This document shows positions 48,641 to 59,600 of a stretch of DNA of 64,000 bases, piece after piece; the stretch's first letter is position 1, and every line of letters begins with the position of its first letter. The DNA comes from Heterobilharzia americana (Eukaryota > Platyhelminthes > Trematoda > Strigeidida > Schistosomatidae). The notes below the pieces were generated by a model. The model had not been told where the DNA came from. It ran no database searches and saw nothing but the letters and a program-made list of their open reading frames with translations. The translations under genes and the position numbers were made by a program. The DNA is taken from contig OX104130.1 of assembly GCA_944470555.2 (NCBI GenBank), forward strand, positions 73,227,160 through 73,291,159, written 5' to 3'.

Positions 48641-50309
48641 GCATTAGACATCAGTCGGTGCTCTGAAAACTATCAAAATAACTCCAATTCAGAATACAAG
48701 GAAGGTTGAGGTAATTAAAACCATTCATGCGTTAAAACAGGTTGAGGAACATTCACGAACGAGTGAAGTAAGACTTAAAACTGATAGAAATGGTTAAGTA
48801 ATCTTATCTTACTCACTCAGGTGCATTCCTCCCTCTGCCCTATGTAACATGCAACTAGCTTCACTGAATTTAATATTTAACTTTTCTTTTTTTCTGTATT
48901 GGAATGTTTCTTCTAATCTTTGAGACACTAACTGGTATTTCAAAACACCACTTATGAGTCGCTATGTAGCTAATAAAATTCTTACGAATAGTGACTTCAA
49001 ACCTATATGCATTAGGCCATACTGTTTCTTATTCTGCTTTCTTTTAAAGTGATTGTCGCACATATTTTATTAGTGAAGCTAAATTTTCATCATATAAGAT
49101 GTATTTATACGTGTACAATTCAAGCGCAGTATATTCGAACAAACAACAAAATAAACAAGCATTCTGTATTATTCCTCAGTAGTTCGATCCTGCTAGGAAG
49201 ATCCTTTTCAAGACTGAGTTGACTTTTATCTTCAAAATGTAAAAAAAAGCTACATAGTGGATATCATACATAATTACTCATGTGTAAAAACTTAAGTGTG
49301 TTTCCAAAAGATACTTATAATAATAATTTAACCTAAGAAATAAAGTGAAGTGAGGAAGCCGTAATCCATGGTAAAAACAGTGATTGAACACAATCCTCTT
49401 TTCAACACAAGAATCATGCTTTTCTTCATAATGAATGGCTAAAGTCTCTGTCATTTCAAGAACATTAAAATGAAGAAACAACGTAAGAAACTTAGGCAAA
49501 TTCGATTCAAAGTTTTAAAATCATTATCTGGAACTGTTGAGTAATTGAAATCTATCAACTATAACTAAATGCATTCACGCTAACTAGAGAGAATCTTCAG
49601 GTGTAGTTGTTGGTCTAAATTTGTCAACTATATATGTGATTAGGTGATTAAATTAGGTGATATAACACTACAGCTTAGTGTGTCCTAGTTTCATTTGTTA
49701 CCAGTCGTTTAGTAGCGATTCATCAACCTAGGGTTAGCGCTTGCAGACAGACAGTTCAAAGGTAATACAATTCAATTCACATCAAGTTATGCAAGCTATG
49801 GATGATCTCATTTACAAGTGTAAGCATAAGTTAACAGGTTAGCTGTAGGTACCAAGCTTAGTTATCTAGCTTTGTGTTCTAAGTAGTTTTAATCATTTAC
49901 GTGTGAAATATAGCCGCGAAGCTGAGTGATGGGGAAATCTGACACAGTTAGTTCAGTGAGTTGTCGATCAGTTAACTATTTTCGTTTAGTTAATATCTTG
50001 AGTGATCAGTGTATTAGGATTTTAGATTCAAATTTATCATCATCTGGCTAACAGCAAACATGTATTCCTTTATTTTGCAATAATCACATCTCTATAATAA
50101 AAACATCGAAGACAGTTTTCCACAATAAAATCACTGTCTTTGAGAAAGTCATTATTCTTCCTGTACATTTCTGAAAGCATACTTGGAAGGAGGAGAAAAA
50201 TTGAGAAAAAAATCCCTAGTCAGTATTAAAAAACACTAGACAATAAAAAGGACGCAATTCGGATGATGGTTAAGAAGAGAGAATGCAGACAATAGGTTAG
50301 AGAATAAAT
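48641..50309. other. AT-rich stretch, no gene recognised
   Basis: No transposon block or RNA gene recognised. The minus frame 49278-49499 is not recognisable. Confidence 0.5.
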
Positions 50310-50962
50310 CAAAAGTAAGTTACATTGGAACTACAGGTGGTACAGACAAGGATGTCAAACCCAAAATCGAAAAGACAACATTAGTCTGAAATTAGTATAG
50401 AGATCTACTCTACTGCACTGCACTTTACTGCAATCAGCATAAAGCGTGAACAAGATCCGGATTTTCAACACCAATATCAGTAAAGTCAATGCTTCTATGT
50501 GACGGTTGAGAGACTAGGCGCATCACGAAAGCACTTCCAACGAACTACAGATATTCATCAACAGCTGCCAACGCTCGATACTGGAGATCAGATGAGACGA
50601 CCAGAATAATAAGAATAAGCAAGGAGGAATTCTAGCTGGCTGGTTGGTTGGCTGGCAACGAACCAACTAACAACCTATCGCCCAAAAAATATGTGGAAGA
50701 TGAAAGTGGAGATGGATTGGGCTCACACTGAGAAGGCCGATTAGAAACATTACGCGTCGGGTCAGGCCCTCAGGTGGAATTCGAAGTGAAAACGATAAGT
50801 TAGGCATCTGAAGCGATGGTGATATGGAGGAGATGGTATGTGATGAAAGTAAAGCTTGTGGGCAGTCATGAAGCGAGGTTGAGCAGACTGGAAAGAAGAG
50901 AGTGAAATGGAGGCGTGCTACTGAAGCCCTATGTCCCACTAGGAACCCAAAGGAAAAATAAA
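50310..50962 (+). mobile_element. RTE-type LINE, 5'-truncated 3' fragment
   Basis: Starts in the thumb-to-C-terminus connector (GGTACAGACAAGGATGTCAA). Contains the CDG-R-x-HHES-like block near 50500 and a degenerate CTGG/TTGG site of four or five units (50634-50658). The C-terminus follows (AAGVNEKKSKA-like near 50840; ATEALCPTRNPKEK near 50915-50955), and the tail is AAATAAATAAATC. Frames broken. Confidence 0.85.
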
Positions 50963-51189
50963 TAAATCATAAATTACATTGAGATTGCTTAGGATAACTC
51001 TCACTGATGGCAGAAGAGAAAGATTATTTCTTTGCAGTGTAATGATATGAACATTCGAAACTCTTAGACCTTCAGTTCACCCATATATTATATTCTTACA
51101 TTATCCTTCATTATTAACGACCTGAAATTAATGAAAGTATCAAGGCACCCGCACAGCAGCCCAGATGGCGGATCGATTCGGTCCAATCA

Positions 51190-51400
51190 ACGACAGTCTA
51201 TTACAAGCATTAACACCAAAACTATATCAGTCGTGCCAGAAATAGATGTTGTGACTTGTTGGCCAAGTGAATAACGCTCTGGTGTTTGAAGTGATTGGCG
51301 CTGGATTCCAGCCCTAGTGAATATAACTTCAATCACTGGTACATCTAGCTCTCTAGTTTGAAACATGAAGAAAGGCATCCCTCATTCCTCTTTTGGACAC
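51190..51400 (+). mobile_element. Sm-alpha-like SINE, hammerhead deleted
   Basis: The tRNA-like head is the clearest of this subfamily: TTGTTGGCCAAGTGAATAAC (51259-51278) resembles the A-box arm of a Ser/Leu-type tRNA, and GGCGCTGGATTCCAGCCC (51297-51314) is the B-box region. CAATCACTGGTACATCTAGC follows, then CTCTAGTTTGAAACATG, so the CTGATGA box is deleted while a GAAAC-like box survives. Confidence 0.7.
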
Positions 51401-54049
51401 TAGCCATTATTGTTGTAATACTATTTAATCAGACTTACTGAATTATGTTGAAATTGTGAATTCCCTTATTTGAACTAGATGTTTTGTTACTTTTCAATAC
51501 ACTTTCCTCAAGACGTTTAGCAATATACATGATTTTATTTCTTAGCAAAACTAACTACTATATCCGGTGACAAAAAAATATTATATGACTTCATTGCTTC
51601 ATGTTATGTATTCAGCTTTTGGATGTTTTTGGCGAAAACTGTGACTGAGAAGTCAATCTATTAGATTGGCATATATAAGAATCACTTTCCACAACAAGCA
51701 AATGAATTAACGTTTCTAAACATGAATGCTTATTGGTGATAATTAGTAAGTATAACTGTTTCATGAAGTGAATGATGGAGCAATCTCCTAGCCTGGTGAT
51801 GGAATCTCCGAGAATGAACTTTAGAGAACATTGAACAAATATCATTTTAGGCATTAGTTTCTAAGGGGTTCACAACTTATGTTTCATTATTTTTAGCATT
51901 TGCCATCAAGTAAATTTTCCTAATTTGCAAAAACTTGTCTGCTTCTGGCATACTTCACTATGTTCTACTCATTCAGGAAGTGAGAGGCCTTATATTTACT
52001 CAATTCTTCAGATGTCAATTGGTTACCTAAATAACTGCATGATAACTTCTGCTGTTTCATCATTGAATGGCTTCAGTTGGAACCATCTAAGAAAAATGAT
52101 TTTCCTTATAGTCGCCGATGCACCTTAATAATGGGTATGAAACACTAATCGCAAGCTTTCTGTCAACTGATTTCTAACATTCAGTGTACATCAACAGTGA
52201 ACCACCTTTTTTGTCAGTTGGTAAGGTGATAACGTCGTAAAATGATGTGACAAACCTCTATTGATAGTTACACAACCTGACAAGAGTTCCGAGTAGCGTT
52301 GATCTTTTAACGTACTCAATGCATAAGTACAATTAATTCTTACAACGAGATATAAGAAATTATATTCTGAAAACCCACCTGTTACAACTTAAATGATGCA
52401 TAGAAAGTAGCACCAAATTTTGCTAACATTGTGTTTTTAAGTAAACAGCCTTTTATAAATGGTAGTTTGATCATCTATAAAAATATCGCTCAATATCAGT
52501 ATACTGTTTTTACATAGGAATGTCATGATTTATATGATCGAGTACTTTAACACATTCCAGGTTTCTTTGAATGGACATCAAATGAACTACATAACTTTAA
52601 TCAACTACTTTCAGAATGAATCATGACAGCTCAAAATTCTTATCAGGCTATTACAGTGTGTTTATTTCGGACTGTGTACTTGTCACAACGTTCTAAAGGA
52701 GCCATTTAGAATATCTATCTTGCAAATTAGAAAGTGTTTGTACTAAGTACAGCAAACAACTTCAATCACTCTGCACTAACAGATATAAGCTGTAATATTT
52801 TTCTGTTATGGTTTCAATATACACGATTGTGCTTAATTTGATATAGATTGTGACTTATGACGACCTAAACCACGACACTTCTGTCTTTTACTAACACCTG
52901 ACTGAGACAGAATATATAATCCCTCTGTTTCTCTAAGGACAATAATTTCCAATGAGCTGTTGGTAGTTCTAACGACAGATTTAGATTTTCAGAAAAGCTA
53001 TGTCACCGAAATATCTTGCAACTATTCATGGCAAACCCTAACACTTTATAATTCTTGACAGATAATTTTTAATGAAAAACAGCTAATATTGTTCTTCAGG
53101 ACTCTGAATAAATCTTCAAGCTCCAAAATGTAAGTAAAAATACGAAACTTCAATTTGCTAATAATTTATGCACCCAATCATACAGTATGGCTAAGAACAA
53201 CTGATGAGGACTAGTGTTGTTAAACACACTTAACAACAGATGACATTTTTGGGAAACCCACTAAAGTTTCTTGTCAATGATTTTGCTAGTGCATGTGACA
53301 GCGGAAAACGCTACAAACCACTAACTGTGGACGTTTATTATGCCTCATCAGGATATCATACCTAAGATGAAGCAGTATACCAAGAAGACAGTTCATTCCT
53401 TCGCTTCGAGTCTCAGTCAACGAAGTGCTCAAAGTTGACGGAAAATAATTCGTCTGCATCTACCTGAGAAAAGAAGGATAGATATAAACTGCTGTACAAC
53501 AGAAAAATCATATAAAAATAGGTTTTAGTCGAAAAACATAATTGAGTAACTAATTGTTACCAAAGATTTCAAGTAGCTAAAATGATGAAATTCGCTTAGT
53601 GGATGAAGCAATGCGAAATAAAACGAACAAACTGTATGGTACGACTTGATAAGTCTCCCAGCAGAGTAGTTCTTCAAATGCCTAACTATGATGTCAACAA
53701 GGTTTACACTGAAAACAACTCAGTCGAGATCACGAGGTGTAACCTCTGACACAGTGTCATGAACTAGCAAGGCATACTATTGCTGAAGAAAACACTTCTA
53801 GAAATAATACTAAATATTACAGTCGTCTCTATTTATTTAGTTGCTGTCTGATAGCAAAAGTCAGTTTTATTTTTATTGCATATGTATTCATTATTTTTGC
53901 CAATAAGCATACCCTACTGCTTTCTGTAAAACTATTTCATTACTAATCGATGGACAAACTTTGATCAGTAACTGGAACTAAGAATAAGACGACAGCATCG
54001 AATACTCACAGGCGTTTGTTTTTTGTGCTTTGTGCAGTATCGCAGAGAG
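51401..54049. other. Long AT-rich stretch, no gene recognised
   Basis: Several frames of 60-80 codons (51612-51854 minus, 51925-52128 plus) without recognisable motifs. A CTGATGAGGCATAATAAACG segment on minus near 53348 resembles half a hammerhead but has no second box. No RNA gene. Confidence 0.5.
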
Positions 54050-54280
54050 TCGGACGCAGTCTTAGTAGCTCGGAATTAAGATCTATGACCTTATGACCGA
54101 GCTATGTAGACAAGAGTTATGCAGGAAACACTTAGTCTTTCATAGCTGTAGATCCGCCTTGCTAAAGCGCCGCAACTGACCTCCTGTAAGACTGGATTAG
54201 ACACAGTGACTGGTTACTGAAGGGTAACCAGCTTTATACTACCCACCTCCATGTTCTGACCGGCAGGATGTTAGTCACGG

Positions 54281-54545
54281 CTCGGATAGCTCAGTGGTAA
54301 CTTCACTGCCTTCTGTGCTGGGTGACGCGGGTTCGAATCTGAGGCAGGACATCAGTTCCGTCAGATTTGCAGATACTGCTTACTGACAAGTGCCAACGAA
54401 CACGAAATCTAGGTGCAGGGCTTTCTATCGAGTGCCTGTATCCAACTTAAATCTACCAAAGTGCAGCGCCATGCTGAGCCAGCTGCCTAGTCTGGTGGCC
54501 ATAGTGCAAAATGACCGATAGAATTCGGTCAGTATATAGAACTAG
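54281..54545 (+). mobile_element. tRNA-derived SINE with hammerhead-like core
   Basis: tRNA-like head at 54281-54353: GATAGCTCAGTGGTAAC A box and GGGTTCGAATC B box are intact, but the ends GCTCGGA and GGCAGGA cannot pair as an acceptor stem, so it is not a tRNA gene. The body carries CTGACAA (54383-54389), a 3-bp stem II GTG/CAC (54390-54392 with 54401-54403), GAAA (54404-54407) and ATCTAGGT, which folds as a loopless stem III. Core base G8 is changed to A and the cleavage triplet is GTG, both unfavourable. Upstream 54050-54280 may be part of the same insertion. Confidence 0.75.
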
Positions 54546-55211
54546 ACAACATGAAGTTGATTACCCTCCATTAACCAATCAATATAATGGTAGAAGTCTT
54601 TGAAAAATCCCCTTGAATCACTCTAACATTTCATGGACATCCCACTTTCTTCCTTAAAAAAATACGTTTTAATATCAGTTTCTTTACGCTCATTTTTAAT
54701 GGCTAGTATTCTTTTGTAGAAAAAATAGCAGAACACGGTGAGATTGTCAACTCATGTAAATTTTCTCACCACCAGCTACGTTCACTGTTTTCCAAGAGAT
54801 GAATAGTCTCCATTGTTCTCGTCAATTTCAATTCATAAAGAAAAATTATTCATCAAAACATTAAAACCTAGTAACCAATTCTTATCTGAAGCTTTTAATC
54901 AACACCATTTAGTCTTTCTTCACCATTTATACACATTCGTATAATCAAGTTTAGGTAAACTGAAAACTCAACTGTGGCTTATCACTTAATGTCTTGTGTC
55001 AACCTCAAGTAACTTTGACTGCTGGATAGGTAAATGTTTATTCAAGAGATATATTTGTATAAAGTTATTAAAACCACCAGACATCACATTCAGAGATTTA
55101 GGCAGGCAAAGACTATCAGAAAACCGATTCAACTCACTAAGGATTCGACTTCATGGCTCTAGTTTCAATGTTACTGGAGTAGAACTTTAGCATCGTGGTA
55201 GATTGTTATTC
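54546..55211. other. AT-rich stretch, no gene recognised
   Basis: The plus frame 54996-55190 has no recognisable motif. Confidence 0.5.
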
Positions 55212-55341
55212 CATTTTAGTCTGTTCATTGAAATTGTCACAAAGTGAAACAGTTTCATTCAGTGGATAACATTTATATCTGAACCTTTATCTAGTAAATG
55301 ATACTATCCCACTATGTGACAATAATAAACAGACTAAAATG
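55212..55341. repeat. 130-bp fold-back element
   Basis: Ends are perfect 14-bp inverted repeats (CATTTTAGTCTGTT at 55212-55225, AACAGACTAAAATG at 55328-55341). The inner arms ATTGTCACAAAGTG and CACTATGTGACAAT pair with one mismatch. The loop is about 63 bp and there is no coding capacity. It could be a MITE-like element, but I see no clear target-site duplication. Confidence 0.7.
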
Positions 55342-56340
55342 GTAGATTTCAGTTTACCTTTTTACTGAAGAAACTGAGTGCTTCCTATCTGATTCCTTAG
55401 AAAACCCTTTGCATAAGCTTATGTATAGGCACCATTATTTAGATTTTACACTGAGAAAATGAAACTCGATTTTTGAATGAACTCATTTGTCTCTTCAGTA
55501 TGGTAAAGCAATTTAACTTAGTAGCTGGGAAAGAAGATCATCAGCAGAGAATGAATAATACAAAATCGCTGATGAAGTGGCGTTTTCAGCTATAACTAAA
55601 TAAAACCTTTACTTTTTCATGTGTTAAAGCTGAGGCTGAACAATCTTTGAAAATATTGCATTGTAACCTGCTGAAATTGATGAAAATATTATAAAGTAAG
55701 TATATAATAATAGCTTTATTCCAAATAAAACTTGTGGTACAGTATAGAATTCTCAATATTTAATTGTTCAACAGATTCATTCCCAGTACAATATGATTAG
55801 AGCGAAATAACTGGTCCATCTGAATAATATTAATGATAACAGCAATAAAAACGACTATAGGAAACATGTATCTGATATCACATTAGCATCTGCTTTGGAC
55901 CAATGAACAAATAGAATATCGAGAGTAATTTTAGTGGTGGTAGTTTATTTAGCCAGTACTAAAATCTGCAATTTGATATTGTTAGTCTAAGAATTATAAT
56001 ATACTGTATTTCTGAAAATTTATAAGCTCATTGAAGAATCGTTTGAATGTTGTTTTATTGTTAGCTTGAAAAACGGCAAGAAAACTTGACATATTCAAAA
56101 GACATATTTAACAGATTCAAACAAAATGTAAGGGAAGAACTAGATGAAGTTAATTCGATGGAAATGTTTCGGTAGCCGAAAGCTTAAGACAGCTTTCACA
56201 ACTACTACCTCATTGCATATGAAGCTACCTGTGCGATCTAACGTAGAAACCAAAATATTCCACTTACTGCATATCATCTAAAAATTATGTTTTACTGAAT
56301 ACAACCCCATCATGTTTAAAAAGTCAAAACGAGATTATTC
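55342..56340. other. AT-rich stretch, no gene recognised
   Basis: No motif or repeat recognised. Confidence 0.5.
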
Positions 56341-56347
56341 TGAATGT

Positions 56348-56540
56348 TTTGCTATGCCAGCCATTTGGAGGAATAAAGGAAACCTGGTAGCACTGGATAG
56401 CTGTTTCGTCCTAGAGTGGGACTCCTCAGCAATGCGCACCCACGACCCCACCACGAATTTAACCCGTCACCTTCAGGTTCCGTGGCCAGCACGTTACCAA
56501 TGAGTCACTGGGTCAGAATCCAATGGTCAACATTTCCAAC
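56348..56540 (-). mobile_element. tRNA-derived SINE with near-intact hammerhead (inverted pair, left)
   Basis: Read on minus: head CAGAAGTTGGAAATGTTGAC, TTCTGACCCAGTGACTCATT and GGTAACGTGCTGGCCACGG (degraded A box), then a decayed B box GACGGGTTAAATTC. A GGTGGGGTCGTGGGTGCG block leads into the hammerhead (56390-56435), and the tail TTTATTCCTCCAAATGG ends near 56365. The B box has lost TTCGA, so internal pol III promotion is probably lost here. The 63-codon frame across it is chance. Confidence 0.8.
56390..56435 (-). ncRNA. Hammerhead ribozyme motif, all core bases present
   Basis: Minus strand. The core box is CUGAGGA (rc 56423-56429); the G in place of U is at position 7, which is unconstrained in hammerheads. 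Stem II is GUCC/GGAC (4 bp) closed by CACUCUA. The second core box is GAAAC (rc 56403-56407). Stem III ACAG/CUAU has one A-C mismatch where the plus-strand sister has G. The cleavage triplet is AUC. Stem I is GCAUUG with CAGUGC, 6 pairs including one G-U. Self-cleavage is plausible but the stem III mismatch and AUC triplet may slow it. Confidence 0.7.
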
Positions 56541-56551
56541 TTCTGTGAGCT

Positions 56552-56715
56552 GTGATTCTGACCCAGTAGCTCAGTGGTAACGTGCTAGTCACGGAACCTA
56601 AAGGTCGCGGGTTCGATTCATGGTGGGGTAGTAGGTGTGCACTACTGAGGATTCCCACTCTAGGACGAAGCAGCTGTCCAGTGTTTCCAGGTTTCTTTAT
56701 TCCTCCAAATGATGT
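56552..56715 (+). mobile_element. tRNA-derived SINE with hammerhead (inverted pair, right)
   Basis: Intact pol III-like boxes: TAGCTCAGTGGTAA at 56567-56580 and GGGTTCGATTC at 56609-56619. The hammerhead region is 56640-56690: CTGAGGA 56645-56651, stem II with one mismatch (TTCC/GGAC), GAAG at 56667-56670 (A15.1 to G) and stem III GCAG/CTGT. The triplet GTC is at 56676-56678, and stem I has one mismatch next to the core. It is head-to-head with the minus copy, separated by about 10 bp, so a transcript through both could form a hairpin of about 150 bp per arm. Confidence 0.8.
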
Positions 56716-56764
56716 CAGTCTATGATGAATAAAAACTTGAAATACTTCTTAATCCCCACAACTC

Positions 56765-56945
56765 CCTCAAAGTTCTTGATTGTATTGTACTCTCTGAGCT
56801 GAGTTGTTTTTACTCGTTCCACCTTCATCGTCTTGCTAGACGAAGTCATCATTAAGATGACGAAAGTGGCACGATTATATAATCGAACTCAGAGAACCTA
56901 ATACAACGAAGACCATCCAACTGAGCTACAAATATTCCCACCATT
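56765..56945 (-). mobile_element. Fold-back SINE-like repeat with pol III-like boxes
   Basis: On minus: GAATATTTGTAGCTCAGTTG (A-box-like, rc 56909-56930) and GAGTTCGATTA (B-box-like, rc near 56880-56890). The other half, 56775-56835, is an imperfect inverted copy of the same head (GATTGTATTGTACTCTCTGA). Between them are two small perfect hairpins, CGTCTTGCTAGACG and GTCATCATTAAGATGAC, each followed by GAA. Related to 20941-21040 and 57241-57560. Confidence 0.6.
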
Positions 56946-57240
56946 ATCGAAGATTTTGTTTTATCATGCAACTTGTTTTTGTCTGACATTGTTATTTGAG
57001 AAGTGACTAGACTTTTTTGAAAACGATCAAATAAATTTTTCTATCATGAATAAAATTTCACCCAAGAATTCTTTTAGCTCTCATGTTCTGAAAAAAATTA
57101 TTTAATCAGTACTACTATCATAAAGAATCAGTGTAGTTCATATAGTGAGAAATAAAGTAGTTTCATCGGCTAGATAATATGTTTGATTTAAGTAGTAAAT
57201 CTCGATTTTTATGATATGAAAGACAGTGAGAATTCAAGCA

Positions 57241-57560
57241 TACTTTACTCCTTTGATACTGTTGTGTTCTATAAGTTGGTGGGTTTAACCATAAAGCTTT
57301 CATTGGCATGTTTTCGCTCATGCCAATACATATAGACAGTGATGGATATGAACTTGACTGGGAAAGTTTGGAGATCCTAGATAGAGGAAATACAAAATAG
57401 CCAAAGAAGTTGTAGAAAACACAACAGCTCAAATTCATTTTCAAGTTTGTACTGATGATGTTGTCTAGAATGACAATGAAAGCTTTGCGACCAAACTATT
57501 TAACCTAGAGAGCACAATACCATCAACGTCATTCTTTTGAGTTACAAATATTCTGCATCA
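57241..57560. repeat. Inverted pair of the same SINE-like repeat
   Basis: The plus half is at 57245-57305 (GATACTGTTGTGTTCTATAA, AAAGCTTTCATTGGCATG). The minus half is at 57455-57560 (rc GAATATTTGTAACTCAAAAG, GATGGTATTGTGCTCTC, AAAGCTTTCATTGTCATTC). The halves face each other tail-to-tail with about 150 bp between. The minus half is closest to the 20.94-kb copy. The 93-codon minus frame 57163-57444 over this region is not recognisable. Confidence 0.6.
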
Positions 57561-57679
57561 TTATCTATTCTTTCAAAGTAGACTATGCGAATTAATTAGC
57601 GTTCACTACCAAGGAAGATAAAATAAGGCTATCGTGTGGTGAAAAGTATCGTGTTTTAGTTTGGCGTCACGTAAGTTTT

Positions 57680-58215
57680 TTCCCTTAAGCTCCTAGTGGA
57701 AAACAGGGTTTCAGTAGCACGCCTCTATTGCACTCTCTTCTCTGTAGTATTTTCAACCTGGCACCACGACTCCCGACAAACTTTCATTTCTTCCTCACAT
57801 GGCCTCCTCCATGTCACCCTCAGCTCAGACGCCCAACTTGTCGTTTCCCATTTGGCTTTCACTCGAGGATCTGGTGCGGGATATCACTAGTCGTCCTTCT
57901 CTGTGTACGTGAAATCCAATCCATCTCCACTTTCTTCCTCTGCATATTTTTTGTACGATAGGGTCTTAGTTGGTTCGTTGCCAGCCAGCCAGCCAGAGTT
58001 CTTTCTTGCTTATTCTTTCTGGCCATCTAATCTTCAGTGTCAGTATCGAGCGTAGGCAGTTGTTGACGAATGTCTATAATTTGCTGGAAATACTTTTCGT
58101 GAACAATATAGCAGCATTGACTTGACATTGGTGTTAAAAATCTGGATGTTGTTTACGCTTTATGCTGAGCTAAATAGATCTCCATACTGATTTCACATTA
58201 ATGAAAGCCATTACA
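57680..58215 (-). mobile_element. RTE-type LINE 3' fragment
   Basis: On minus the 3' end is near 57683 (TCCACTAGGAGCTTAAGGG). The C-terminal block follows, with CTGG site of about three units (rc 57983-57994), a QKVFPANYRHSSTTAYAR-like connector, and truncation near 58215. No TAA tail is preserved. Confidence 0.83.
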
Positions 58216-59600
58216 TAACATACTTTTGGCAATTTTAAGTTTCTAATCAATGTTGGGCATTACGTGATTCACACAAATCCAGACAGGATGCTTGATGAAT
58301 ATATTAAAACATAATACGATTAGCGTTAATATATTCCAAGTTAGATAATATCGGATTAAAACTATAATCCATCTAAAAGTTATTTATCCCGTTTTATCAA
58401 AGCCATAATAGCTTTTCTACTTTTCTTTTTATGGTATTCTTCAGCTACATTCCAACTGACGGTGTGGTTCATTAGAAAATATCCTGTTTAGCAGTTATCC
58501 CCTGTATCAACATTTTTACATACTTTTTTTTCCAAGGAAATGAATATCTCAAAAGTGTTTAAGTTAAACCTTGAATAATAATAATGCAGAACTTCTGACA
58601 AGGAATGTGATATTTGATGAATAATCTGGTGAATATTCTCAGGGAAGAGTCTGTGGGGTAAACAAGTTCTTACGTAGCCTTATAATTAGAGACAATAGAG
58701 CAATTGTAGAAGAAATAGACTTTGATACTACTTAGTTAGAGAGACAGACAGAAAACGTCGGTGTAGAACCTCGCTAGCAAGTACGTCGGTTAGACCTACC
58801 ACACATAATAGTCGTACATAAAAAAAATACCTAATAATGTAGAGCAATGAATCTTATGACAGAAACGAGAAACTATAGTTCACTCTAATTTGGTGCTATT
58901 ATAAGGACGTTAGTTGGTAGGAAGCAGCTATAATGAGCCAATCGTTTTTTGAGAAACTTTAAAGCGTGAAAATCTGTATTTGGCTCACCGCTGATTGGTT
59001 TACAATATCTAACAACTAAACAGACTCGGCATAGTCATATGTCAGGGGGGGGGGGCATGCTTGAAAATATATCTAAATGTTCGGTAGTATGGTTGTTGTT
59101 AATAGTTTTGTTCAACTAGATTTACTGTAATAATATTGAGAAATTCGAGGTGACTAAATGTCATATAATACTCAGTAAAATCAATTTCAGCGTCTGTCTT
59201 GCTTAGAAAGACTCTTAGCTACTGTGTCACTTTGGATTTTGCAGTTTGGCTATCATAAGAGGAAAGAGCTTTCACTGATCACTTCAGTTCCATTACAGTT
59301 TACCACTACTGAGTTAACAAATTTCAATATAATAGTCATAAGTCATGTAATTTGAAAAGTTATTAAGATAGTGCATCTTCATTCCACAGTGAATATAAAG
59401 ACCTATAATAATTGTCACTGATAATCACTATCATTACTGTTACAGTTTCAGCTATCTTGTTCCTTCCCCTCTTGTCCATTATTACTGTCATCCATTGACC
59501 ACTTGATATAATTGTTTTCCGTCGCCTGATGATATTTTTCAAACATTTTACTCCAATTTTTATCTCAGCTCCCAGTTTCAGGCATGAAATCATCTATTTG
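58216..59600. other. AT-rich stretch, no gene recognised
   Basis: Contains an 11-G homopolymer at 59045-59055. The minus frame 59363-59593 is not recognisable. Confidence 0.5.

Noticed and set aside
54281..54353. Possible tRNA gene
   Set aside because: A and B boxes are good, but the acceptor ends do not pair and the sequence continues into a SINE body with a hammerhead-like core.
56552..56625. Possible tRNA gene
   Set aside because: Same reason: tRNA-like promoter of a SINE; no acceptor stem, and the same head recurs in diverged copies.
59045..59055. G-run as a G-quadruplex or telomere-like feature
   Set aside because: A single homopolymer of 11 G without further G-tracts nearby; more likely slippage or a sequencing-prone homopolymer.
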